Assembly: GCF_903903185.1 (NCBI RefSeq)
Contig: NZ_CAIUXT010000016.1
Span: 1-64,000, forward strand
Direction: 5' to 3'
DNA length: 64,000 nt
Source: an uncultured Rhodoblastus sp.
GTDB taxonomy: Bacteria; Pseudomonadota; Alphaproteobacteria; Rhizobiales; Beijerinckiaceae
In this document: positions 55,300-63,121 of the stretch, piece after piece
How positions within the stretch are numbered: position 1 is the stretch's first letter
How the letters are laid out: every line of letters begins with the position of its first letter
The notes under the pieces: generated by a model
The model's database searches: none
The model's input: the letters and a program-made list of their open reading frames with translations, nothing else
What the model was told of the DNA's origin: nothing
Translations under genes and position numbers: made by a program

Positions 55300-55569
55300 A
55301 TGCACAAAGAACAAGTTTTTAAAATCGCCCTATCCGCTGCAATCTTAGTTGCGACTATGGTTTCCTTCCAGGCTTTTGCTGGACCCCACGATGCGGGCTA
55401 TTATAAATGCAATGCGCAGACCGGGATCACTTACTGGCGGTATTCAAAAAAGAGGAGCGATGCCCAGGAAACGGCCTTCAAGCAGGCTGTCACGAACGTG
55501 GCAGGTATAGGGAAAGGGTGCCGAAGTGTCTCATATCCATCGAAAGAGCCGGAAGGGACCGAGATCTGA
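55300..55569 (+). CDS. Small exported protein of unknown function (89 aa)
   Basis: A predicted signal peptide (residues 1-24, MHKEQVFKIALSAAI then A-F-A-G) precedes a short mature chain with G-Y-Y-K-C, T-Y-W-R-Y and a C-terminal G-K-G-C-R-S, so two cysteines could pair. A clear GGGAGG ribosome site lies about 10 bases before the ATG. The base composition is lower in G+C than neighbouring genes, and it sits between two transposase remnants, so it is probably acquired cargo. I do not recognise the family. Confidence 0.55.
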   Translation: MHKEQVFKIALSAAILVATMVSFQAFAGPHDAGYYKCNAQTGITYWRYSKKRSDAQETAFKQAVTNVAGIGKGCRSVSYPSKEPEGTEI

Positions 55570-55599
55570 AATCAAATCGGCGTAATGCCGAGTTCCCAG

Positions 55600-55945
55600 G
55601 AGATCACTTCCTGCTTCTACGCTGGACATGGAAGAGCTTGCGGCCGTTGCCGGGGGAACATATCTGTCGAGGCTCGCCATCCGCCGCCGGGAACCAGCCA
55701 GCGGAACAAGATCGGGCGTCGCCTTTTCTCGTTCATCATGCAAAACGCGCGCGGCGCGCCGTTCGTCAGCTAACGCGTCATCGTCGAAAGTATCGGCGCG
55801 ACGACCACCGAAAACGGATCGACGGTTCGATGCAAACGCGACGAAAAGCGCCATCCCAAGAGTATCGTCGCGCCACGGCGAATGGAACCACGCCATCGCG
55901 CGTCCGGATATTCGTTCTCAAACCCGGGCTAACCGAGCGCGATTT
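55600..55945 (+). pseudogene. Second decayed ISAzo13-type transposase fragment
   Basis: From about 55665 the text P-P-G-T-S-Q-R-N-K-I-G-R-R-L-F-S-F-I-M-Q-N-A-R-G matches the same part of the transposase as the first remnant, and bases 55727-55880 resemble 54895-55040. Stops and deletions break it within 50 codons. It is a second, more decayed copy of the same C-terminal region, not the continuation of the first. Confidence 0.7.
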
Positions 55946-55995
55946 ATGAATTCCGCGCGGTCGCGCGGAAGCGGCGGTTTTTTCCGGATTTTGAG

Positions 55996-56787
55996 TTAAT
56001 TCACCGCCAGAATGACCTGGCTGGGGTCGAACGTCGCGGCGGCCTTGCTGCCGCGCACGAGGCCGAGATCTTCAGCCGTCTGGCGCGGAACCACCGCATG
56101 AAGCGTCTTGCCGTGGCCGATATCGAGCAGCACTTCGCTGTTGCGTTCGGCGTCGGTGCGCTCGGTCACTTCGCCGATGAAACAATTACGCCCATCTTTT
56201 GGCGCGTGTTCAACTGAAAACAGGCGGATGAACGGAGACTTGACCAGCGCTAGCACCTTGCGTCCGGGCGCGAGATCGAGATCGTCGGCGGCCTCGTTGG
56301 TGACGATGGCCAGAATGTGCCGATCCTCGGCGATCTTGAGCGTCACTTCGACATCGACCGGCCAGCGCCTGACCTGCGCCACTTCGGCCTGAAACACGTT
56401 GCGCGCCGAAATGCGCGCGCCGACCGTCCACAGCAGCGCCTCTTCCTGGCCTTGCACGCCTTCCTCGGCGATCATATTGGAAATGAGCGATAATTTCTCC
56501 TCCAGCCGGTGGAAGGTGGCGATCAGGCGGCGCCCCTCCTCGGTGACTTCGGCGCCGCCGCCGGAGCGCCCGCCCGGCCGCGTCAGGAACGCCGGGGTCG
56601 GCAGCAGATTATTGACCGCATTGACCGAATCCCACGCCGTCTTGTAGCTGAAGCCGGTGGCCTTGGCGGCCTTGGCGATGCTGCCGAGTTCCGCGACTTT
56701 TTCGAGCAGCTTGATGCGCTCGCGTCCGACCAGGAAGCGGCCCTCGCTGTGCAAAGCCAGCAGGGCGTTGATCTTGTGTCCCGTCAT
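55996..56787 (-). CDS. modE: ModE-type molybdate-responsive regulator (263 aa)
   Basis: A transcription factor with an N-terminal winged helix of the ModE/LysR type (residues 15-80, with AELGSIAKAAKATGFSYKTAWD) and two C-terminal TOBE/MOP molybdate-binding domains (about 128-190 and 200-262, each with S-A-R-N and T-N-E-A/G-H-G-K). With molybdate bound, ModE represses molybdate uptake genes. No modABC genes are in the window. The ATG at 56787 follows GAGG. A dyad upstream (56898-56915) may be its own operator. Confidence 0.9.
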   Translation of the reverse strand: MTGHKINALLALHSEGRFLVGRERIKLLEKVAELGSIAKAAKATGFSYKTAWDSVNAVNNLLPTPAFLTRPGGRSGGGAEVTEEGRRLIATFHRLEEKLSLISNMIAEEGVQGQEEALLWTVGARISARNVFQAEVAQVRRWPVDVEVTLKIAEDRHILAIVTNEAADDLDLAPGRKVLALVKSPFIRLFSVEHAPKDGRNCFIGEVTERTDAERNSEVLLDIGHGKTLHAVVPRQTAEDLGLVRGSKAAATFDPSQVILAVN

Positions 56788-57208
56788 TTCAGCCTCGTTT
56801 CCCGGCGCCACCTTTTCGCCTGGGGCGCTTTTCGTCGCGCGGCCGGGTAAAAATTCCGCTTGCCCGGCAGATCGTTTTGGTTTTAGCTCATGACAATATG
56901 TAATCGAATGACATTACGCTTTTTGCCCGTTATCTGGTCCACTGCAAGGCAAAGGCCGCGTCGCTCGCGCGGAAAAGGTCTGTTGATACCACGATTTGGA
57001 TAACGGCGCGCCAAAGTTGGCGGCGCACGGAACTGGATTATAGCCGCCGCCTGGAAAGGCGGCGCACCCAATCGTCAAGCCCGGAGCACGCGCGGTCCCC
57101 ATCTCCCGCGCCAGTTCTGGCATGACGGTCAAGGCGGCCCCGGCCTGTAGCCCTCTCGAAGGCCGGGGCCGCCGCCCAAGCTTCCGCCGTTTGCCTGGCG
57201 CGGTCAAA
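56788..57208. promoter_or_regulatory. Intergenic region upstream of modE
   Basis: A 421-base region without a gene. It contains GTAAT-N8-ATTAC at about 56898-56915, a possible operator for the adjacent modE, and further on the strong hairpin described at 57133-57173. No promoter elements stand out. Confidence 0.3.
57133..57173 (-). other. Perfect 14-bp G+C hairpin after the phosphoesterase gene
   Basis: Arms GGCGGCCCCGGCCT (57133-57146) and AGGCCGGGGCCGCC (57160-57173) are perfect across a 13-base loop, 36 bases after the phosphoesterase stop. There is no T-run, so termination would need Rho or the structure serves mRNA stability. Confidence 0.75.
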
Positions 57209-58222
57209 TCAGGGCGCGCAGCGGTCGGCGAACAGCGCGTCCATGGTCCGGGCCGGCGCCGCCTTGCGCAGGCGCGGCAGGCCGAAGCCGTCCTCGATCG
57301 TCGCCAGCAGGCTGAAATGATCGAAGCGCGTCGCATCCTGGAATGGCGCGTCGCAGGAAGTCGTCACAATGGTCGCAATATGGTTGTCGGCGCCGCCGGC
57401 GGCGCGCACAAATTCCGACACCGGCGCATCCGAATACAAAGGTCGCGCGCCCTCGTCGAAGGTCACGACGATCGCCGAGCGGCGGGAGAAATTTTTCGAG
57501 CCGCGAATCGCCGTGACGGCATCGCGCACAAAGGCGTCGAAATCGGCGATGAGGCGGTCGCGGTCATGGCACTGGGTCAGGCCGTGGCCGTCATGGCATT
57601 GATTGGGAACGATCAGCGCGACTTGCGGCGCCTCGCCTTCGAGATCGGCGGCCAAGGCCGCATAGGGCTTGATCAGCGTGGCCCGATCGGGGTCGGCGGC
57701 CAGCGACTGGAAATAGGGCAGCGGATTGTGCTTTTGCACGTAAAGCGCGCCCGCGACGCCGCCCGGCGCGACCGTGACCAGCGATCCCGGCTCCGGCAGG
57801 GTTTCGGCATAGAGAACGAAACGCAAGCCGGCGCGGCGCAATTGATCGACCAGCGAATCGCCCGAAATCTGGTTGCAGGGAGTCGAAGGCGCGATGTCCG
57901 GGGCAAAGCAACTCGGCCGGTCGTCGCGGATGCCGAAATCGTCGCCGCCGATCAGGGCAAGGTAATTGGGCAGGCTCGGATGGGCGACGCCGAAATAGCG
58001 GGTGGCCAACCCTTGCGTCCGCGCCAGTTCGCGCAGGAAGGGCGACGGGCCGTTGAACAGGGCGTCGTCGAAACCATGATTTTCAAGAACGATGACATAG
58101 ATATGGTCGAAACGCGGCGTTTGCGCCCGCGCCGTGGCGGTTGCGAGGACAAGGGCCGCCAGCAGCGCCGAAAATAACGGAATCGCCCGAAAAATGGGTC
58201 GCCAACGAACGCGTGTGGCCAT
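57209..58222 (-). CDS. Secreted phosphoesterase, alkaline-phosphatase superfamily (337 aa)
   Basis: A signal peptide (about residues 1-31, ending ATARA) leads to a domain of the phosphoesterase family PF04185 (AcpA/phospholipase C kind): the N-terminal H-I-Y-V-I-V-L-E-N-H-G-F-D, a middle A-H-P-S-L-P-N-Y and a C-terminal V-T-F-D-E-G metal motif. It would hydrolyse phosphate esters outside the cytoplasm. The ATG at 58222 follows CCGGAG. Both acid-phosphatase and phospholipase activity are possible; it looks monocistronic. Confidence 0.85.
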   Translation of the reverse strand: MATRVRWRPIFRAIPLFSALLAALVLATATARAQTPRFDHIYVIVLENHGFDDALFNGPSPFLRELARTQGLATRYFGVAHPSLPNYLALIGGDDFGIRDDRPSCFAPDIAPSTPCNQISGDSLVDQLRRAGLRFVLYAETLPEPGSLVTVAPGGVAGALYVQKHNPLPYFQSLAADPDRATLIKPYAALAADLEGEAPQVALIVPNQCHDGHGLTQCHDRDRLIADFDAFVRDAVTAIRGSKNFSRRSAIVVTFDEGARPLYSDAPVSEFVRAAGGADNHIATIVTTSCDAPFQDATRFDHFSLLATIEDGFGLPRLRKAAPARTMDALFADRCAP

Positions 58223-58829
58223 TCTTGCTTCTCCGGCTTGAACGCAACTGCAAGCATTTTGCGCAACAACAGGCGAATATTCAAAGGATTTCAGGTTCGC
58301 TCCAGCCTTCCCGGACCTATCCCTGAGCCGAGCCCCCCGGGCGCGACGTCGCCAGCGTAAAATCTCTGTTGACGAAATTAAAAAAGGTGTCACACTAGAA
58401 GTCATTGCAGCCTCGATTGAAAGACGTGCGGAGCCGCTTTCAAGTCAAGGATAACGCCTTCGGGCTATGAACCCGCAAGACGAGCAATATTATGGTCGAT
58501 ATCCCCGGTAATGGCGACAAGACTTAAAATGTTTTGTTGCTGTTGTGGATCGGCCGCCAGCATGGATCGCTGCGCGTGAGATCAGGCTCCCTCCGGATCC
58601 ACTCGCGCATCGGCGATAAAGCCTGGAAAGCGGTTTGCATGACTCCACCTCAGTTAGCTGATTTCGGACGCTCTCGTCAGGGTGAGACGTCTCGACGTTG
58701 AACCAAGGCCAAAGCGCGAAATCCGCCAGTTCGATGGGAGATGCCGATAAACACTCAAAGCAGGTCTCATAGCGGAAACATCCGCCTTTTGTTCTGATCT
58801 CTATCGGAATTCGCAATAAGGCGAATTTT

Positions 58830-58869
58830 GGCCCCGCGCGCCCCAGGCGGCGGGGCCTGTTCGTTTTTT
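58830..58869 (+). terminator. Rho-independent terminator in the gap
   Basis: GGCCCCGC (58830-58837) pairs with GCGGGGCC (58850-58857); the loop can pair internally, and TGTTCGTTTTTT follows. No coding gene on the plus strand precedes it. Confidence 0.8.
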
Positions 58870-58884
58870 CCGCACCCCTGGCGA

Positions 58885-58990
58885 CTAGCTTCGATTGCGA
58901 TTCGGCTGAATCGCAATCGAATTTAGATTCCTTCGTTTTCGCAATGTTTTTGCGAAAAACCGGCGTCCACTTTTTCGCACATTGCTCTAG
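58885..58990 (-). repeat. Palindrome-ended repeat element, best-preserved copy
   Basis: From the minus side it starts GAGCAATGTGCGAAAAAG, continues with GCAAAAACATTGCGAAAACG and ends in the perfect dyad TCGATTGCGATTC-N4-GAATCGCAATCGA. On the plus strand it runs from CTAG (58885) to CTAG (58990). Its minus strand is open in one frame throughout. Confidence 0.88.
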
Positions 58991-59081
58991 GCGGCGCGGG
59001 CGGAGCTATGCAGGGCTGAAATTTATGCGCCCATTTGTCAACGCCACCGCCTGAACCGGGTCAAGCCGAGCGCAAGCGCAA

Positions 59082-59110
59082 AGAAAAAGGCCGCATCCAG
59101 GATGCGGCCT
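59082..59110 (-). terminator. Rho-independent terminator of rne
   Basis: On the minus strand GGCCGCATC pairs with GATGCGGCC around a 3-base loop and is followed by TTTTTCTTT, about 10 bases beyond the rne stop codon. Confidence 0.92.
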
Positions 59111-59118
59111 ATTTTCGT

Positions 59119-62100
59119 TTAGTTGCCGGCAATATTGGCCTTGGCTCGCGCCCACCAGCCGGAGCGCTTCGGCTTGTCCGGGTCGGCTGCGGTGATGACC
59201 GGCAGTTCGATCTGGCGGGGAACGGGAGACGGCGCCGCCTCCGGCAAAGGTTGCGACTCTTGCAAAGGTTCGGGCCTGGACTCCGATCGCGATTTTTGCG
59301 CCGGTTGCGATCTCGGCTCCGGCGTCGCGGCGACCGGGACAGGCGCCGGTTCGATGTGAACCGGAACGGGCGCCGCCTCGGCGACTGCTTCCGGCGAAGC
59401 CGGCTCGTGCGCCGCTTCCGGTGCAGCGAAAGCCGGATGGACGCGCGACTCAGGAGTCGGCGGCACAGCCTCGTCGGTTTCGGCGGCGGGCGCCGTCAGC
59501 TGCGACAATTCACCCGCTTCGTTCTCGTTGCTCGCCGTCTCGCCGGTCGGGCGCCAGTCGCCGGCAAATTCGCCGTTTTCACCGTCGCGGGCGCCGCGTC
59601 CGCCGCGACGCCGCCAACGGCCGCGGCCGCGCCGGCGCTCGTCCGGACCTTCTTCGCGCGGCGCCTCCGGGCTGGGTTCTTCCTCGCCGCCGGACTCGAC
59701 CGGCGCGATCAGGTCGCCGCCGATTTCCGCCATCGTCTCCAGCCCTTCATCGGAAGGCTGCGGCGCATTGGGATCGGCGACGCTGGCGTCGCGCTCGAAA
59801 TTGCGGCCCCGGCCGCGACGGCGGCGACGGCGGCGGCGGTTTTCCGCATCGCCGTTCTCGCCGCCCGCCTCGGAGGACTCGCCCTCCGCCGCCTCGGTCT
59901 CGGGCTCGATCTCTTCGTCGAAATCGGCTTCCGATTCCGCTTCGCCGATCGGTTCGATGTCGTCGATCGCGCGGCGGGGATCGAAGCGGCGCAGCGGGTC
60001 CGGCGCCGGACCGGTCGCCGGCTCGCCGCGCTCCAGCGCATGATAGGCGCCGCCGGTCAGCGAATCGTCGGCCTCGACGGTCACCGAGACGCCGAAACGC
60101 TCCTCGATCACGCGCAACAACGAGCGCTTCTGGTTGAGAATATAGAGCGCGATCACCGTGCGGGTGCGCAAAATCACATTATGCGAGGCGCTTTTGATCA
60201 GAGCGTCTTCGAGTACGCGCATCACATGGACGGCGACCGAAGCGGTCGAGCGCACGGTGCCGGCGCCCGCGCAATGCGGGCAGATCACCGAGGAGCCTTC
60301 GAGCACGCCGGTGCGGATGCGCTGGCGCGACATTTCCAACAGGCCGAAATGCGAGATGCGGCCGACCTGGATGCGGGCGCGATCGTCCTTGAGCGCTTCC
60401 TTGATGCGGCGCTCGACGGCGCGATTGTTGCGGCTTTCCTCCATGTCGATGAAATCGACGACGATGAGGCCGGCGAGATCGCGCAACCGCAATTGCCGGG
60501 CGACTTCGTCCGCCGCTTCGAGATTGGTGCGAAGCGCCGTGTCCTCGATATTATGTTCGCGCGTCGAGCGGCCCGAATTGACGTCGATGGCGACGAGGGC
60601 CTCGGTCTGGTTGATGACCAGATAGCCGCCCGACTTCAGCGTCACCTGGGTATGGAAAAGCGCGTCGAGCTGCGATTCCGCGCCCCATTTGGCGAAGATC
60701 GGCTGCGGCTCGGTATAGAATTGCACATTCTTGACATGGCTCGGCATCAACAGGCGCATGAAATCGCGCGCCTCGCGGTAACCCGCCTCGCCGGCGACGA
60801 CGACGTCGTCGATGTCCTTGTTATAGAGGTCGCGGATAGCGCGCTTGATCAGCGAGCCTTCCTCATAGACCAGCGCCGGGGCGCTGGAGGACAGGGTGAG
60901 TTCGCGCACCGTCTCCCACATGCGCATCAGATATTCGAAATCGCGCTTGACTTCCGGCTTGGTGCGGGACGCCCCGGCGGTGCGCAGGATGACTCCCATG
61001 CCTTCCGGAACGTCGAGTTCCTGGGCGATTTCCTTGAGCCGCTTGCGGTCGACGGCGTCGGTGATCTTGCGCGAAATGCCGCCGCCGCGCGCGGTATTGG
61101 GCATCAGCACCGAATAGCGCCCGGCGAGCGACAGATAGGTGGTCAGAGCCGCGCCCTTGTTGCCGCGCTCCTCCTTGACCACCTGGATCAGCAACACCTG
61201 ACGGCGCTTGATGACTTCCTGGATCTTGTACTGGCGGCGCAGGCGCGGCATGCGATAGGGCGCCTCGTCCATGGCGTCGCCGCCAAGCTGTTCGACGATT
61301 TCTTCTTCCTCGCCGCTTTCGCCGCCTTCACGGTCGCCGCTCTCACGGTCTTCATGGACGCCGTTATCGCCTTCCTGATCTCGGTCACGGACGGCGAAGC
61401 GGCGCGCGCTCGTCCCTTCTTCTTCCCCGTTTTCACCCAAGGCCTCGTCGGGATCCACCGCTTCCCGCGACTCGCGCGGTTCAAAAAAAGCGGCTTCTGG
61501 CGCGCGGGCCACAAATGTGTCGTCGTGCGTTTCACCCGGTTCGTCGCCAGCCTCCTCGACAATAGCGAATCCTTCCGGATCCGAAGCGAGTTCGTGGCTT
61601 GCGGCCCGTGGCGAGGCCTCGACCGAGGGGGCGACTTCCAAAACCGGCTCCTGCTCGGCGACAGCAAGCAATTCAACCGCGACCGACTGTTGAACCGAGT
61701 CAGCGTCGACGCTCCACTCTTGCGCCGCGACCGCGCCATCTGGCGCCGCTTCGCCTTCGAATTCAGCGGCCTCGACGAATTCTGCTTCCGGCCCGCCAGG
61801 TATTTCGACGCCCTGCTCCGGCGCAAAGTCCTGAGCTGCCTGACCATCCTCGCGGGCGCTTTCCCCGGATTGGGCCGATGCGCCGGGCTCGTCGTCGCCG
61901 AGAATCTCGCCGGTCACGCGCTCGTCGTCGTTGGGACGGCGGCGTTCCGAGCCGCGCCGGTGGCGGCGGCTGCGGCGGCGGCTGGTGTCCTCGTCCTCTT
62001 CCTCGCGATGCGCGCGCGATTCCTCTTCGAGCAAGGCGGCGCGGTCGGCATGGGGGATCTGGTAATAATCGGGATGGATTTCAGAAAAGGCGAGAAAGCC

Positions 62101-62298
62101 GTGGCGATTGCCGCCATATTCGACAAAGGCGGCCTGAAGCGAGGGTTCGACCCGCGTCACTTTCGCCAAATATATATTGCCGCGCAGTTGTTTCTTGGAC
62201 GCGGATTCGAAATCGAACTCTTCGACTCTATTGCCGCGTAGCACCACCACCCGCGTTTCTTCGGGATGGGAGGCGTCGATGATCATCTTGTTGGCCAT
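59119..62298 (-). CDS. rne: Ribonuclease E with large acidic insertion (1059 aa)
   Basis: The endonuclease that starts mRNA decay and processes rRNA. The N-terminus MANKMIIDASHPEETRV leads into an S1 domain that is split by an acidic insertion of about 250 residues, as in other alphaproteobacterial RNase E. The catalytic aspartates lie in VAIDVNSGRST and GLIVVDFIDM, and the Zn-link is CPHC. The C-terminal third is disordered: acidic runs, an Arg cluster (R-R-R-R-R-R-R-G-R-G-R) for RNA and a Pro/Glu tail that would scaffold the degradosome. The ATG at 62298 gives the standard start. Its leader is long and structured. Confidence 0.95.
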   Translation of the reverse strand: MANKMIIDASHPEETRVVVLRGNRVEEFDFESASKKQLRGNIYLAKVTRVEPSLQAAFVEYGGNRHGFLAFSEIHPDYYQIPHADRAALLEEESRAHREEEDEDTSRRRSRRHRRGSERRRPNDDERVTGEILGDDEPGASAQSGESAREDGQAAQDFAPEQGVEIPGGPEAEFVEAAEFEGEAAPDGAVAAQEWSVDADSVQQSVAVELLAVAEQEPVLEVAPSVEASPRAASHELASDPEGFAIVEEAGDEPGETHDDTFVARAPEAAFFEPRESREAVDPDEALGENGEEEGTSARRFAVRDRDQEGDNGVHEDRESGDREGGESGEEEEIVEQLGGDAMDEAPYRMPRLRRQYKIQEVIKRRQVLLIQVVKEERGNKGAALTTYLSLAGRYSVLMPNTARGGGISRKITDAVDRKRLKEIAQELDVPEGMGVILRTAGASRTKPEVKRDFEYLMRMWETVRELTLSSSAPALVYEEGSLIKRAIRDLYNKDIDDVVVAGEAGYREARDFMRLLMPSHVKNVQFYTEPQPIFAKWGAESQLDALFHTQVTLKSGGYLVINQTEALVAIDVNSGRSTREHNIEDTALRTNLEAADEVARQLRLRDLAGLIVVDFIDMEESRNNRAVERRIKEALKDDRARIQVGRISHFGLLEMSRQRIRTGVLEGSSVICPHCAGAGTVRSTASVAVHVMRVLEDALIKSASHNVILRTRTVIALYILNQKRSLLRVIEERFGVSVTVEADDSLTGGAYHALERGEPATGPAPDPLRRFDPRRAIDDIEPIGEAESEADFDEEIEPETEAAEGESSEAGGENGDAENRRRRRRRRGRGRNFERDASVADPNAPQPSDEGLETMAEIGGDLIAPVESGGEEEPSPEAPREEGPDERRRGRGRWRRRGGRGARDGENGEFAGDWRPTGETASNENEAGELSQLTAPAAETDEAVPPTPESRVHPAFAAPEAAHEPASPEAVAEAAPVPVHIEPAPVPVAATPEPRSQPAQKSRSESRPEPLQESQPLPEAAPSPVPRQIELPVITAADPDKPKRSGWWARAKANIAGN

Positions 62299-62368
62299 TG
62301 GGAACTCTTGCAGGCATGACGCGGCCACAGGCCAGGATCGCGCTTGCGCATTCGTCGGCGGATTCCAG

Positions 62369-62465
62369 AGCATATTGCCAAAAAGCGGGTGACTTTCCGG
62401 ATAAGACTATGCTTTGAAAACAGAAGCTCAAATCGCTTTGACGTTTCCAGGAAACATCAAGCCGA
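62369..62465 (+). repeat. Variant of the palindromic repeat in the rne leader
   Basis: It begins GAGCATATTGCCAAAAAGCG, like the head of the other copies, and ends with an imperfect dyad TTTGACGTTTCC-AG-GGAAACATCAAG. The body differs, so it is a related subfamily. It lies within 75-170 bases upstream of the rne start codon. Confidence 0.6.
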
Positions 62466-63043
62466 ACTGGGCCGCCCGGTCCGATTACGCGCTCGGCGCC
62501 GCGCCACGGGAGGCGCGCCATGCGATAACGGGTTGAGGGAAGGTGAAGTGACGGAAAACGCCACGCGCAGCGCTCTTGAGGCGCGGCGCAGCGGGAAAAG
62601 ACGGGCGAACGGCCCGGTGGGCGGATCGGGACGCCGGAGGAAGGGGGGGAACGGCCCGCTGCGAATCGCGCGCAACCCGGACGCCTTTCGGCGCCGAGGG
62701 ATTCCGCGATAAAATGCCTCGCGCGGCTATTGTCGCCGCGATGAGGTCTTGATTCGAGCACGAGCAAACTTTTCACCTGTCCTCCGGCGCGCAGGGACGC
62801 CGGACTATGTCCAGGCCGTATGGCGGACGAAAAAGCGGCTCAACCCCCGCCGACGCGAAAAGCTCTTGCTTAAGGAAGCGGCGCGTCGAGGCTGGAGAGG
62901 CCGTTCTTCGCTCGTTTGGCGCGAATCTTATCGCGCCCGAACTGGAACCGTTCTATCTAACCGAAGGAACCCGGCTTTGGCAAGTTTGATCGCAGGCGTG
63001 GCGACGGCGCCACAGTGCGCGCGCGGACTCGCCTGTGGCGATG

Positions 63044-63058
63044 GTAAACAAAGGTTAA
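63044..63058 (+). promoter_or_regulatory. Near-match CtrA-type box before the amidase gene
   Basis: GTAAACAAAGGTTAA matches TTAA-N7-TTAA at 7 of 8 fixed positions and lies 64 bases upstream of the amidase ATG. Weaker than the other two boxes. Confidence 0.3.
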
Positions 63059-63121
63059 TCATTTCATGGTCTGACTCCATCGCACGAACCGGCGTCGGCA
63101 GAACGGAATAATCTGAAAAAC

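Larger units (their letters stand above)
58223..59118. other. 0.9-kb gap without a recognised gene
   Basis: No convincing gene. It contains a TTGACG promoter-like element near 58369, a strong plus-strand terminator at 58830-58869, a minus-strand open frame (58490-58816) with no ribosome site or recognisable motif, and a palindromic repeat at 58885-58990. The promoter-terminator pair could bound a non-coding transcript. Confidence 0.4.
62299..63121. promoter_or_regulatory. 823-bp divergent region between rne and the amidase gene
   Basis: No supported gene; scattered short open frames have no ribosome sites. It holds a repeat variant at 62369-62465, a hairpin with arms CCTC-CGCGGC and GCCGCG-GAGG (62717-62746) and a near-CtrA box at 63044-63058. 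Part is probably the rne leader, which in other bacteria is long and used for autoregulation. Confidence 0.5.

Noticed and set aside
54480-55945. Composite transposon with intact ends
   Set aside because: No terminal inverted repeats or target duplications are visible and both transposase copies are broken, so I call remnants only.
58490-58816. Minus-strand 108-codon open frame in the 0.9-kb gap
   Set aside because: It has no ribosome site, recognisable motif or sensible composition, and a plus-strand terminator follows directly; kept only as part of the gap description.
59035-62241. Open frame of over 1000 codons on the plus strand opposite rne
   Set aside because: It is the antisense of rne; the composition follows from the codon bias of the acidic RNase E regions, and there is no ribosome site or recognisable motif.
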